The notes under the pieces are model-generated. The model had not been told where the DNA came from. It did no database searches and saw only the letters and a program-made list of their open reading frames with translations. Position numbers and translations under genes: made by a program. From the NCBI RefSeq assembly GCF_028453695.1, contig NC_135777.1, positions 434,001 to 498,000 of the forward strand: a stretch of DNA of 64,000 bases, read 5' to 3'. Below are positions 23,500 through 34,095 of this stretch, one piece after another. Each line of letters opens with the position of its first letter. The first letter of the stretch is position 1. The DNA is from Augochlora pura. Taxonomy: Eukaryota > Arthropoda > Insecta > Hymenoptera > Halictidae.

Positions 23500-24842
23500 C
23501 CGGCCTGGCCTCGCCTGGCTTCTACCATGGTACACGAGCAGGGCAGCAAGGGGTATGGGGATTCTCGTTTCTTGTTTGCACCTATCGCTCACCCACACAC
23601 GGAGTGTCTTTCTCCCCTGCAAACATCGATATGACCAATATATTGGAATATGACCAGGACATTGTGTACAGTCCGTTCGAGCATCTACGATCACTCTGAC
23701 TTCCTACTTTCCTCGGGAGAAAATTGCTTCGTGACAGAGGGCATATTGCGACGTGGTAACATTCAAACCGGGCTCTACGGCGAAATCGTCATTTCGGTGA
23801 CTATTTCTTCGCGGTCGATGATCCTGGGTCTCGCTAATTTCGAGAACTTCGCTGTTAGCGAAGTTTCCAATTTTAGAAACGTTAATTTTTCTATAGGCCA
23901 TAATTGATAATAAAATTATTATTATTAAATAATATTAACACTCTGGATTCAAACGGATCACGACCCACCGTCGTGCGTAAAGAAGACAGCACATTTTTAT
24001 TTAATTCTTGCTCGTTCACACTTTTATTTTGCTTGAATAAAATTTATATTTATTGTGTGCTTCCATTCCTTTGTATTTTAAATATTAATAATTAGGAAAG
24101 AGAATCTGATGCTGACTTAAAAGTCACGACAGTATCGAAATGCGAAAAGAGAGGTCGGACGCAGCAGCTGAGCAACGTTTGCCAGTGGAGTAAATGCAAA
24201 CATCTATTTTACACCCGGCACGATTCAGGAGTTTGCTGCCTGGGATTCAGTCGGCGGCTAAGGCAAGAGAGAAAGAGATGGCACGGTTGAACTCGAATTA
24301 GAAGTGGAATTTGAGGGAACGAGAGCGGGTAGTTAGCATGCTAATCCCAAAGTGGAAACACTTAAATTCATTACACAAACTACTAATTACGAGGATAATG
24401 AGCCATCGCTAATCGCCGAAAGAATTACAGTTCTCCCTTGCTAAGAGATCTCCGCCGAGAACGCACGGCTGCGGAATCGTAGAACGGGGGATACATCAGC
24501 GGCGAACGTCCGCGCGACCGAATCTTTTGCATTCAACTAAGAACCGTCTCCCAGATCACGTTTTCGAGCCACGACCGGGGAATTATATCAAAAAGCGATT
24601 TTGATCATTGACATTCAGCCGGCGAACGGGAACATGAGTTTCGGTGTAGTTGAGAAAAAGTTTAACGTATTAATTACGGAAACTTCCACCGGGACGCCGC
24701 CCCGTGCCCCTTTTTTTTCTCTCCTTTCCCCGTCGCTTTGGCCCGCTTCCTTCCTTTTTCTCCGTGGCCTCCTTCATCTTCCTGGCCGACGAACCGTATC
24801 GCATTACTTAATACCGATGCCGACGCGAACTGCAAGTTTTTA

Positions 24843-24868
24843 ACGAGGTGAAACGTTTGACACCTCGT
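24843..24868. repeat. Perfect 8-bp inverted repeat
   Basis: ACGAGGTG (24843-24850), a 10-base spacer, then CACCTCGT (24861-24868). Flanking TTT and AAA runs can extend the stem with one bulge. Confidence 0.75.
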
Positions 24869-26603
24869 AAAAGGGCCGGCCGAACTATACAATACCTTTC
24901 TGATATAATAGTTTCCTTTTCAATTACCTCTCGGAAACCATCGACGTTTATTGCGTTCGGCCGGACAATTGTTCAGCAATTTTAATCGTTTCGCAATGCG
25001 CACTTTGAAAAATCAAACGGACTTCTTTAATCAAATAATTTGTAAAAATGATTTCATACAACAATGTTTAACGGCGCCTTAGAATCGTCACCGGAAAATC
25101 AAATTTACGGCAAAATAAGTGTCCAGATTTCGCTACGCTCATTCGGTAAATAAAATTGCTAACAATATCCCGGGTTGCTACGTTACGAAATAACCCATGA
25201 CGCTCGGTTCGTATTCGTGGTTTGCGGCCATTCTGAAGGACTCGTGGGTACATCTGAATAAATACTTGATTGAGTCTAAGAGGCTTTATAGTACCGCATT
25301 TCTGCGTCGAGTAGGACCAACACTTGGACTGACCCGTCGGGTTGAGCATAACTTTACCGTGGTCCACAAGGGGCTGCGCGGGGAGGATGGGGGATGGGGT
25401 GTAGGGAATGGCAGTAGCAAGGGACGTGACTGGCCTACGAGGGGTGGCATTACGCCTAGACGAGTCCGGATCAGCGATACGGCGCCAATCTCTAACCAGT
25501 CTCAACCTCCAAAGCACGTATATCGTTACGCTCATGACGCCATGCGCCATGCAACCGAGTCTATCTTCTTCGGGCGCCTACCATGTAGCCGCTACATCCA
25601 CGGGCTGGAGCTTTAGCGACGTTCCGTCCTTCGAGAAAAGAAAAATCTTGTATGCCTTATATGCGAGGCCAAGGAGAGATGAACAGTGTCGCGGGATACA
25701 TGAAAATCTTGGCCAACGATCCGGAGCGCTCTCTGATTCTTTTTAACGCGCTTTCTACCACTCGAAGGCTTTCTCGGAATTTTATTTTTATTTTTTTCGT
25801 AAAAGATTGTTCAGAAACAACGATAATCTGGTCCCACAATCCATCAAATTATTTGGAGTAATACAAAATAACAAGTTCTTTTGAAATGAATATTTAAACG
25901 AAAATGATGGAGCTTCTTTTAGACACAGATTGATCGTTGGAAAGCCAACTGAATAGGCTTTCGGTAGATAAAGTGTTAACGCGTCGAGTGGTCGCATCGG
26001 TCAGACGTGGGTGACATTAATTTTTAGCTACATTTTTAAATTAATTTTTATTGTCATATATTGGACAAATTGGATGTTGAACTAGGAAATTTAGAATACG
26101 ATAGGGTTGAACTAATTTTTCCTATTGTAAATTATACCTATCTATTAACAAATATTTAATCATTAATAATCGATTTGGTTCGATCAGGGGGAATAACTAT
26201 TTTCAACTAGTACCAGCGATAATTAAACACGATAGATCGAGCGATTCCGAACGAGACAAACAAAAACTGCGGATTGGTATCGAATTTAATAGTCCCCGGT
26301 ACACGATACGAGGCACATGAAATACGGCATGTATAGAATTTGGGATCGATGATACACGATACATGATGAACAGTACATAATGAAGATATACTATTCACAA
26401 TACAAATAGCCAGTAACACGATACGATCAATTTATTATTCACGTATTGTTATTTTATAATGTCAGTGGGAGTTATTTCTCCCCAACCGATTTCGATATCA
26501 CGAGTTATATTAAATATCGATACAAAATAAGAATATTCGACTTAAAAAATGTTAGGGAATTATATTTGGTCAAGCAGATATCAAGGAGGAAATTAGGAGA
26601 AAC

Positions 26604-26640
26604 TATATAAGGCTCGACGAACGACGCAGCGACAGTTTGA
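26604..26640 (+). promoter_or_regulatory. Candidate TATA/initiator core promoter
   Basis: TATATAA occupies 26604-26610. An initiator-like ACAGTT has its central A at 26634, exactly 30 bases after the first T of the TATA box, which is the standard arthropod TATA-to-start spacing. The downstream sequence begins GACAGTTTG and reaches an ATG at 26643, which opens only a 17- to 18-codon frame. So either the transcript is spliced downstream, is non-coding, or the match is coincidental. No heat-shock or other upstream element was recognised. Confidence 0.35.
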
Positions 26641-26642
26641 AA

Positions 26643-26699
26643 ATGAGAGCCGAAGCCGAGAGAAAGTTCGTTAAGAAGGTCCGGCCGGTTTTAACTTGA
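26643..26699 (+). CDS. Micro-ORF downstream of candidate promoter
   Basis: An ATG with AAA immediately before it opens a short, strongly basic frame (MRAEAERKFVKKVRPVLT) closed by TGA. It is the first ATG after the predicted start at 26634. It could be a small peptide, an upstream ORF in a longer transcript, or chance. No signal peptide is present and no family is recognised. Confidence 0.15.
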   Translation: MRAEAERKFVKKVRPVLT

Positions 26700-28900
26700 A
26701 CAGATTGCGTATCTCGGTGGGAATAAAGGATCTACTTGTAATTTGTCGTGAACGAAACGGACACGAGCGTCAGGCTAACCTTTGCTACGTGTAAAGACGT
26801 CGTTTACATGCAAACAGCGTATGCCGGGTAACTGGGCTCGTAAAGAAGCAGCGCAAGATACCCCGTCCAATGGTAATTTCGATCTCGTAGATAGGGAGTT
26901 ACAGTGCGCGGGCTGTAATTACTCTCGCGCTACCCCCCTTATACTTTGCTATCATGTATGCCTACATGGAAATGCCCGGGACTTGAAAGTTCGCCTGATT
27001 TTCCAGATAGTATATGCACGGAGGCGGCTGTTTGGTTTATTCGAACGCGGAGCAGCAGCCCACCGTCGATATATTGTTTTCACACGCCACAGGCCGTTAC
27101 GTATATACACCGGTAATTAACCCTAAACTTAAAATGCAGCCCAAGGAGATTAAACCCGAACTCCGCTTTCGGTCTTGGGTCAATTTATCGACGCGTGGAG
27201 GAGCTGGGCATAGAGGAGGAGGAGGGGCAACAGTAATTTTCTGCTGCTTAATACCTACCGGGGCTCGCCTAATATTCTACACTTTTGCTGAAACGCACGG
27301 AATTGAATTCCTATTAAAGTTTCGGTAGAACTCGATGAGAAAGTGGAGGAGGGGGACTCTAGGCGTAGGCGAGGTCTGAGAGGGCAGGTGTGGGCGCGGA
27401 GAGGCGTGGCGGTGGCCCGATGGTTAAAATATTCGTGGCCACAGACACGAACGTCAGAAACGCGGAACTTAGCCGAGTCAACGTTGAGAAGTTTAAACGG
27501 GCGCGCACTCGTTCCTCCGTGTTTGACGAGGCATTTCAGGGAAGAAAGTACTTCTGCTGACTTTGTTAATAACTTGTAACTCGGTTTCCACATCGGGATT
27601 GTGTACATTCATCGCCCCGCGCGCCAACTTTAACATCTAATTGATACTTTTGAGTAGGTCGTAAGCCGAATTCGGAGTATCAGCGATCTCGGTTGATTTC
27701 GCGATTCCAGCTCTGCTGCTTCTGCTGCTTCTGCTTCTGCTTCTGCTTCTGCTGCTGCTGCTGCTGCTGCCGCTGCTCCCGTTTTCCTAAACTTCTAGTC
27801 ATACTTGAGGCCGCGCGATGAATATGCAACGATCGCGTTGAAACGGATACAAAGGCCGCGGCTGTTGCCGGGTTAACGAAACAGGGTATAATGCTGTAAA
27901 ATATAATTATCAACCGACCGGGAAAGACGAGGCGGTATTATCCGGATCCCGGGGTTAGACCGCTTTTAGAACGACTACGTGTGTATTCTCGACGTTGCTG
28001 ACTTACGACGCCGTTCTGATTACGCGAGCCCCGGCGCTGGCTGGATGTAAAGGGGAACTTGAGTTACAGGATAGGGATGCCGGAGATATAGGCAATCATC
28101 GTCGCCACCGCGTGAGATGACGTTGAAAGTTTATTTGCATACGCGAGTCACGGTGCACTGGCTTTCACCCTGAAGAAAATCGTGATTATGATAATATGCT
28201 CCCTGTAAGGATTATGTATGGAGTAGGTTTTATTTTTTGATAATAGGTAATTGCAGTATAAACGTGAAAAGTATAGTCGTGATACTTTTTTTTTGCATTT
28301 TAATTATGCGCATACATTTACGAAGTAGGTACTTAAAATGTAGGAAAAAAACTTTAAAAGTCTTGAACATAAAATAAAATTTGAAAGTTATTTAGGTTCC
28401 TAAACTTGTATGCAGAATTATCCAATGAAATTAGAGGGAAAACATTTTTTTATCGCATTTATAGTTTGGAAGTTAGCAAATCCTTGCAGAGAACCCCTGA
28501 TATTTTTGCCGGAAAGGTTGCAGAATTAACATGGTAGCGAATTTTACGGCCCAGAATACAATAATCGTTATGCAACCTTCAAGTGCGCATGAACTTCCAT
28601 GTTCGCGTCGAAGGTATGGATTTAAATTATATTCTTCTGTAGTGGTAAGGCTAACCTTACACGTGCATTAATAAAAGCAGGCATTGCATTCCTCGAATAT
28701 CGTGTACGTTATCACTTACTCGTACGTTGTTCCAGTAGTATTATACTTAATTAATAGTACCAAACTGAATAAAATAGACGGTATACCTTATCAACAGTAT
28801 CATTACTAAAACAATTGTGTAGAATATAAATTATAAAAATTCGAAGTAAATATTTGCAACGTTGTAAAAATTCGTCAATGATAATTAAGACGCAGAGCGT
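26700..28900. other. Non-coding stretch
   Basis: No gene is recognised. Several 80-120-codon frames overlap on both strands at 26780-27600 with no recognisable similarity. The CTG/CTT array at 27713-27777 is the main structured element. AT-rich from about 28180. Confidence 0.6.
27713..27777. repeat. CTG/CTTCTG trinucleotide array
   Basis: About 21 triplets, mainly CTG with interspersed CTT. On the minus strand they read CAG/AAG, giving a Gln/Lys run in frame 27680-27913. The frame has no other support. Confidence 0.95.
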
Positions 28901-29017
28901 AATTATTACCGTGTAGTAACTAAGATATAATGACCCTGCTGATTAATGTGGTAAAATTGATTTTATCGGGATCGCGACAATGAATTTTACGAAAGGAATA
29001 ATTACACGGTATTAATT
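28901..29017. repeat. Nested inverted repeats
   Basis: The outer arms 28901-28919 and 28999-29017 are complementary at 16 of 19 positions around an ACACGGTA core. Inside them GTAAAATT (28951-28958) pairs perfectly with AATTTTAC (28983-28990). Immediately downstream TTGCGA (29019-29024) pairs with TCGCAA (29045-29050). It could be a decayed short inverted-repeat element or a structured transcript. Confidence 0.6.
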
Positions 29018-31769
29018 GTTGCGAATGCGTGTCGCGATGCGTTATCGCAATATATGTCGGTGTTATGAAAACGATATCGAAGGATACAAATGCGTGCAAC
29101 GATCGTGATATATTAGTTAAATGTGGCGCTTACTTTTTCATTAAAGCGATAAACATCCAGCGCGATTAACATAAAGCAATTAACCCAGAGGAAACGCATC
29201 GATCATTCAAGATTATCTTCGGACCGCGTTCGTCAAATTGCAATTCAAGTGGGTAATTACACTTCAGCAAGCAAGACTGTTACAGAGAAATGGATTACCA
29301 GAACATCATTCTGCGTGTTCCGAAACATAGTTTCAGGTTTTTGCAACGTGATGTGCCGTGACGCGAACGCCTAAGCGATGTGAAATTTCAATTGCGAGCG
29401 TTTCGACAATAATCGCGGGGAGGTAGAACTTTAAAGTAAGCGAAGAGCGTTTAATCGAAGTCCGAAACGAACGAAAACGAAGCACACGATGAAACTTTGC
29501 TTACTTGAACCCTCTACGACCGTACGTAACTTTGAAATCGCGTGCAACTTTGAGAAAATTTTATACGCGCGTTTCTCAACTCTCTCTCGTTTTAGTTTAT
29601 CACTTTATTGTGTCCACTTGTAACCCAAGCATTGTTCTTCTCTTAATTGAATTAGAATAACAATATTTTCGCATTAAATACTGATAAAAAAATGTTTTAG
29701 TTGTCTGTGTGTAGTTCTAATATAAATTTCAGTCGTTTTAATATGTTTTCTAAATTTTACGCTATGCGAGGCCTGTTCAGACTATACGACTTGGCTTGTA
29801 GAGAGTGAAAGGGTCTAAACGTGATACAAGAGACAATTGCAACGACGAATTCGCATAGGGTGGATAAGGGCAACATCTTGCGTGTTGCGAATTACAAGTT
29901 GGATAAGTCAATAGCCCTGGAGAACGTAATGTTCAGTAGTACTGTTGGTTCGTGTGTTTTAGAAGATTAGTTGCCAAAGAGGGTGGGGATGGGGGGATTG
30001 GGGGGGTTGGGGTGGGTCGTAGGAGGAGTAGAAAGGGCTCGGGTTGTTCTTGCCACGAGAGATAATGGGATCGTGCTGTCAGTCTGACGGATAACATAAT
30101 ACTTCGAATTGTTTACACTATTCCATTTCCCATTGAACGCCTAACCAGCGTTCCCTCTTCTGTTAATTAATACCGCAAATTTAGGAGAAAGAGAAACTGT
30201 GAGTAATGAACGGGGAAGGGAGGGCAGACAATCGGTAAAATATCACAATGGCCGAAGAGATAGAATGAGATAGATAATTATTGGCAACCGTGTGCAGGGT
30301 GTCTTAACCGACTAATGGAGTTTCCCTCGTTAAATTTAAATCTTTAATGAGATGCTCTTTCTAATGTTAATTTAAATTTTCTTATAATTGTTATAATTAT
30401 AAATCTATTTATATTCTTGTAGCATATTTCGCGAAATATTTTCGTTAATAATAAATATATTCTCAGTTACATATTTTACGGTATTTTGTTAATAATTTCT
30501 ACCATGTGAAACATTTTTAGATTTTCCATATAACAACGGACAGTCGATTACTTTGTATTTATTAAAAGAGACAAGAATTCAATATTTTATTAATACTCTT
30601 ACTTTCCGCTAGTTCTTTGTATGTCCGATTGTATTTTCCCTTTTTTCATCCGTCGAAAAAGTATTGCTCGTTCGAGCATTTCTTGCCACGGATTCATTTA
30701 ATGATTCGCCGTGCTATCCTATGGAAGAAAGAGGCTGCGCGTTTACGGGATCAGAGTCGGTGAGCCGTAGCGATCGGGGGAAAGGAAAATGGCACATCCT
30801 TATCATCCAGCGTGTTTGAATCACTGATGGATTTGCCACCTCTTCAGCTGTTATCCGATATTACCTAATCGTCTCTACTTCCATTGTTCCCTTAACCGCA
30901 AACGAGTTCCGTTTCAAGAGACACAGCATACTTGCCAGCGAGGCGCGCGTTGTTCCCCCGCACGGATGAGCTGTTAACCGCAGAACCAAGCCATTGTTCG
31001 ATAATGAAGACTGATGACAGGATGTTAACGTTGAGCCGAATGAGCTTCGCCCTGCGACAAGAAACCGTCGTTGGTTTATTAGACGTCGCCCGCGATACAC
31101 TACCACTCTTTGTTTCAATGTCGTGACAAACGATCCGTGATGCAACGGATTAATGAACTTGTAACCGCCCCCGCCGGTCGTTGACGAAGGGCTGTCGATG
31201 CCGCGAATTTCCCCGCACAAATCACCCGGCCATTCTTCTAAGATCGTGCCGGATCGATCGACGGGCTACTAATCTCATAACGTGAAACACGGGAGGACGT
31301 GGACAAATTAGCGACGTAATTATACGCGATCGTGGTCTGCATACATGTATGCGGCGGCCATGATTCCATGTTATGATCAACAGAGCTGAAATTAGTTACC
31401 AGGAATATTAAACCAGCGCCGTGGCAATTTTTGCGAGATTACAGTGGTTAGAACTTTAACGACATTTCTTCAAAGAAAAGGAAAATTTATATTTATCGTG
31501 CGCCTACATTTAATTGAACGTTTCAATATTGATGAGAAGAGAACAGAATTTTATTTCAACTATTTGACACTTTTCTAATTTCGTTTTCTAATTTCGTTCG
31601 TAATTTTGTTGCTATTGTCTCGAAGACAGCGTTGGTTATATTCTTTTCGACGAAACTTTCGCTTGAAAAGCAGCGGCACTTGCTGGATTATTAAGTAATG
31701 TTCTCAGTAAAATTATACGTTTTTTCTTGTTTCCTCTCTCCAAGATCCTATTTCCGAGAATTACGCCCA
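29018..31769. other. Non-coding stretch with a G-quadruplex tract
   Basis: No gene is recognised. G-rich at 29981-30016; AT-rich at 30330-30620. A 119-codon minus-strand frame at 30861-31220 has no recognisable domain or splice context. Confidence 0.6.
29981..30016 (+). repeat. G-quadruplex motif
   Basis: Six G-runs of 3-7 separated by 1-3 bases on the plus strand. This is one of the strongest quadruplex-forming patterns in the window and is isolated in AT-rich surroundings. Confidence 0.85.
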
Positions 31770-31777
31770 TATAAAAG
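31770..31777 (+). promoter_or_regulatory. Candidate TATA box
   Basis: TATAAAAG is an optimal TATA box. About 30 bases on, at 31796-31814, lies a perfect 7-bp inverted repeat (CGAAGAG, five-base loop, CTCTTCG). The initiator consensus at the expected start is weak. The first ATG follows at 31887. Confidence 0.3.
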
Positions 31778-31799
31778 CCTCGCGTCATCCAATATCGAA

Positions 31800-32108
31800 G
31801 AGAGCTCCTCTTCGACGTTGAGATCTAGTAGTAAAGTCAACGCATCTCTGGAACAAAGGATTTGAGCACAGCAGAAAGAATACAGTATGGAAATCCTGGT
31901 GAACCACGCAAGCAGTACGGTAATTCAATTTTAAATAGACAAAGTGTTAAAAGACAAATTTTCAATCAATTTTTAGACATAAAATTCAATAAATATAGTT
32001 TTTTACAGAGCCATTTTTGAGCATCATCAAGATGGAATCATTAGCTAAGATTCTTATGTTAACTAGCTACTATGATGTAGACGGTGGAACGATAGATAAA
32101 GGAGGATG
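31800..32108 (+). other. Candidate short spliced transcript
   Basis: Downstream of TATAAAAG (31770), an ATG at 31887 opens 11 codons (MEILVNHASST) up to a GTAATT donor at 31920. An 89-bp AT-rich stretch ends in a strong acceptor (TTTTTTACAG, AG at 32007-32008). An 89-bp intron is ordinary for insects. Joined in phase, the frame stops three codons into the second exon, giving a 14-residue product. A separate ATG at 32032 in the second exon opens 25 codons closed by TGA at 32107-32109. So either this is a non-coding or short-peptide transcript, or the splice choice is wrong. I recognise no family. Confidence 0.2.
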
Positions 32109-32320
32109 AGGATGGAATCAGGGGCAGAAGAAAGAGGGAAAGAAGAAAGTTAAATAAGGAAGGTTAGGGAGGTAGGAAGGGAGGGGCAAAAGTGCGAGGC
32201 ATAGAAAGAATTTCAGATAGCTGAGCGGAGTCGAAAATCAGAAAGGACGACAGTATAATCTGTCGCGGCCGAGGCAAAAGGGGAAATTTTCAAGGGGATG
32301 TACGTACCCTACCTACTTAC

Positions 32321-32403
32321 CTGAAAAGGGTACCATTCGCCTTGCCGTAATGGTCCGGGATTTTGAATGTCGCCGGTACGATAAGGGACGGAAAGGAAGC
32401 CAT
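32321..32403 (-). CDS. Candidate first coding exon, minus strand
   Basis: On the minus strand an ATG (complement of 32401-32403) opens 27 codons plus two bases directly to a near-perfect donor, CAG|GTAAGT (donor at 32320-32315). The peptide begins MASFPSLIVPATFKIP and is not low-complexity. A second frame is also open to the same donor, so the reading frame is uncertain. The bases before the donor, TACCCTTTTCAG, also make a usable acceptor, so the same site can be read as a zero-length recursive splice site. No family is recognised. Confidence 0.2.
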
Positions 32404-32409
32404 TATCGT

Positions 32410-34028
32410 GCTACGTGATCTTCAACGTACGAGCGGAGCGTACTTCTTAACCATTACATCCCCGGGGTTCTTATATTTCCGAAATATGTCGCACACGTGG
32501 CTTGTTATCTTATTTTCAGAAATATGGAAAATTAGCTGCCACTCCATTCTTTTTATTGCTTCACTAATCCTGCATTCATTTTACACGCGTCGTGTAAACT
32601 GCGATTAACCTTACTTGCACAAAATTAAAATTATGCAACTTCGGAATTCATGAAATTGTCATTGCTCTTGATTTAAAAAAAAAATTTAGCATAGTTTGGT
32701 AAACTTTGATGACACAAGTGTACAAGAATCGGGTTATGGTGTAATATTTTTCGCCAGGAATTTGTAGTAAATTTATTTCTCGAATTACTTCTTCGAGCAA
32801 ACTTCGTTACACTTTCAGAACGAGAATTACAGAAACGAAAGCAAAAACAAAGCACAGCTAAACGTACCGCAAACACTTTATGCCAGAGTAAAGATAAGAT
32901 TTGCCAGGCATTTACCGTATCAGCCACGGTGACCAAGAGGCAGGCGATTAAGATCGTACGCAGCCATCCACGGAAAGCAGGCTTTTAAAAGCGGCGGCGT
33001 TCGATTTGCTTGGTTAGCGGCACCGTAAACGGTAATCTTGTTATCAAAGAGTCATGCATAGTAATAAAATTAGCTTGTATCAGTGCGCCGCGGACCGTAA
33101 TAAAAAGGGAAAAGCGAGAGCCCGTATCGCGGCCATTTGGTCCGAATCGACGTTTGAAAACTTGGCTGGCGTGCTTAACACTTGGAGTTGGCGAGGCACC
33201 GCGATAAACTTTCCATTTCCACGCGCTGATTCCGCGTCCTGCCCCAAAGAAACAGCTCCGTGATAAAGCTATCCTCCTCGTATTTGAGCCGTTTATTATC
33301 GGGCTGGCACGTTATCGCGCCTTATATTTTCGAGATACACCGACAAAGAGAGAAAGTGAGTGAGAAGAGGGAGAGGGGAGAGAGAGAGAGAGAGGGAGAG
33401 CGAGCAGAGCATGCAACAGTACACAGGGAGCCGTGTGTCGGTCGCGCCTAGAGCCCGCAGGAATTATTGGTCTACGAGCGAGGTTATCGCGCAGTTATCG
33501 CGCCACCGGAAGCGGACCGTTCGTCTAATTATTCCAAGGCCTTTTCTATACCCGCCTCCACCCTGACACCCCCCGCGGAGCCCACCCACGCGGCACCGGT
33601 CCACGGAGAGCCCCCACACCACCCTCCGGCCACCCTCTGTCCCGTACGACGGCGGTTTGGAAGAGAACCGCGTTATTGAGGAGGACTGGGAGAAGGAACA
33701 CAAACGGCGCGGAGGGCGGGAGGAGCCAGGGAGGCCCTCCTTTCATACCCGAAACGGAGTTGCCCGTTTGCAGCTATTCAACGAACTTGGGCAGTTGACT
33801 CTTTATGCGCAAAGTTTCCCGGCATTTCGATTTTATGTTAATTTCAATTCACTACGTCGAACCGTAGCCGAGCCACGAAAGAGTGTGGCTCTCACCGACT
33901 CCGGCCGGCTGAGACGCACACAGCCAACGGGATCGGGCAAGTTTATCTACGACCGCCGAATAGGAATCGACGAAATATCGCTTTCTCACCCTACCGTTTT
34001 CATCCGCCGCCACCTTCTATCCCCGTAG
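32410..34028. other. Non-coding stretch ending in a GC-rich block
   Basis: No gene is recognised. The DNA is AT-rich to 32880, then increasingly GC-rich with a GA array at 33360-33405 and a C-rich block at 33550-33640. Overlapping frames on both strands at 33460-33750 reflect the GC content. Confidence 0.6.
33360..33405. repeat. (GA)n-rich tract
   Basis: GA units with several GGG interruptions. Confidence 0.85.
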
Positions 34029-34095
34029 TCTGGATTGTAATTCCTTTTAAACGATTTCCCGCAAGCGTGACGCGCGAGTCGATTCTATTTCCCAG
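34029..34095 (+). CDS. Candidate 67-nt internal exon or recursive splice site
   Basis: A pyrimidine-rich acceptor (CACCTTCTATCCCCGTAG, AG at 34027-34028) precedes a 67-nt segment ending in CAG|GTAAGA (donor at 34096). One frame is open throughout: 21 codons beginning WIVIPFKRFPASV, entering and leaving with two spare bases. The other two frames are closed by TAA or TGA. The last bases before the donor, TTCTATTTCCCAG, also form a good acceptor, so 34095/34096 may be a recursive splice site with no exon retained. No family is recognised. Confidence 0.22.

Larger units (their letters stand above)
23071..26603. other. Non-coding stretch
   Basis: No gene is recognised. It carries the TTCGGC array, an 8-bp-stem hairpin at 24843-24868, GC-rich and AT-rich alternation, and four copies of CACGATA(C/G) spread over 26228-26424. 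From 25990 to 26600 it is AT-rich. Confidence 0.6.

Noticed and set aside
23220..23699. Frame with Phe-Gly repeats resembling nucleoporin FG repeats
   Set aside because: The Phe-Gly run equals the TTCGGC microsatellite. The rest of the frame has no nucleoporin-like features.
26228..26424. Four copies of CACGATA(C/G) in 200 bp
   Set aside because: Spacing is irregular (74, 53 and 62 bp), the motif is short, and no known factor site is recognised. Compatible with chance in a degenerate repetitive stretch.
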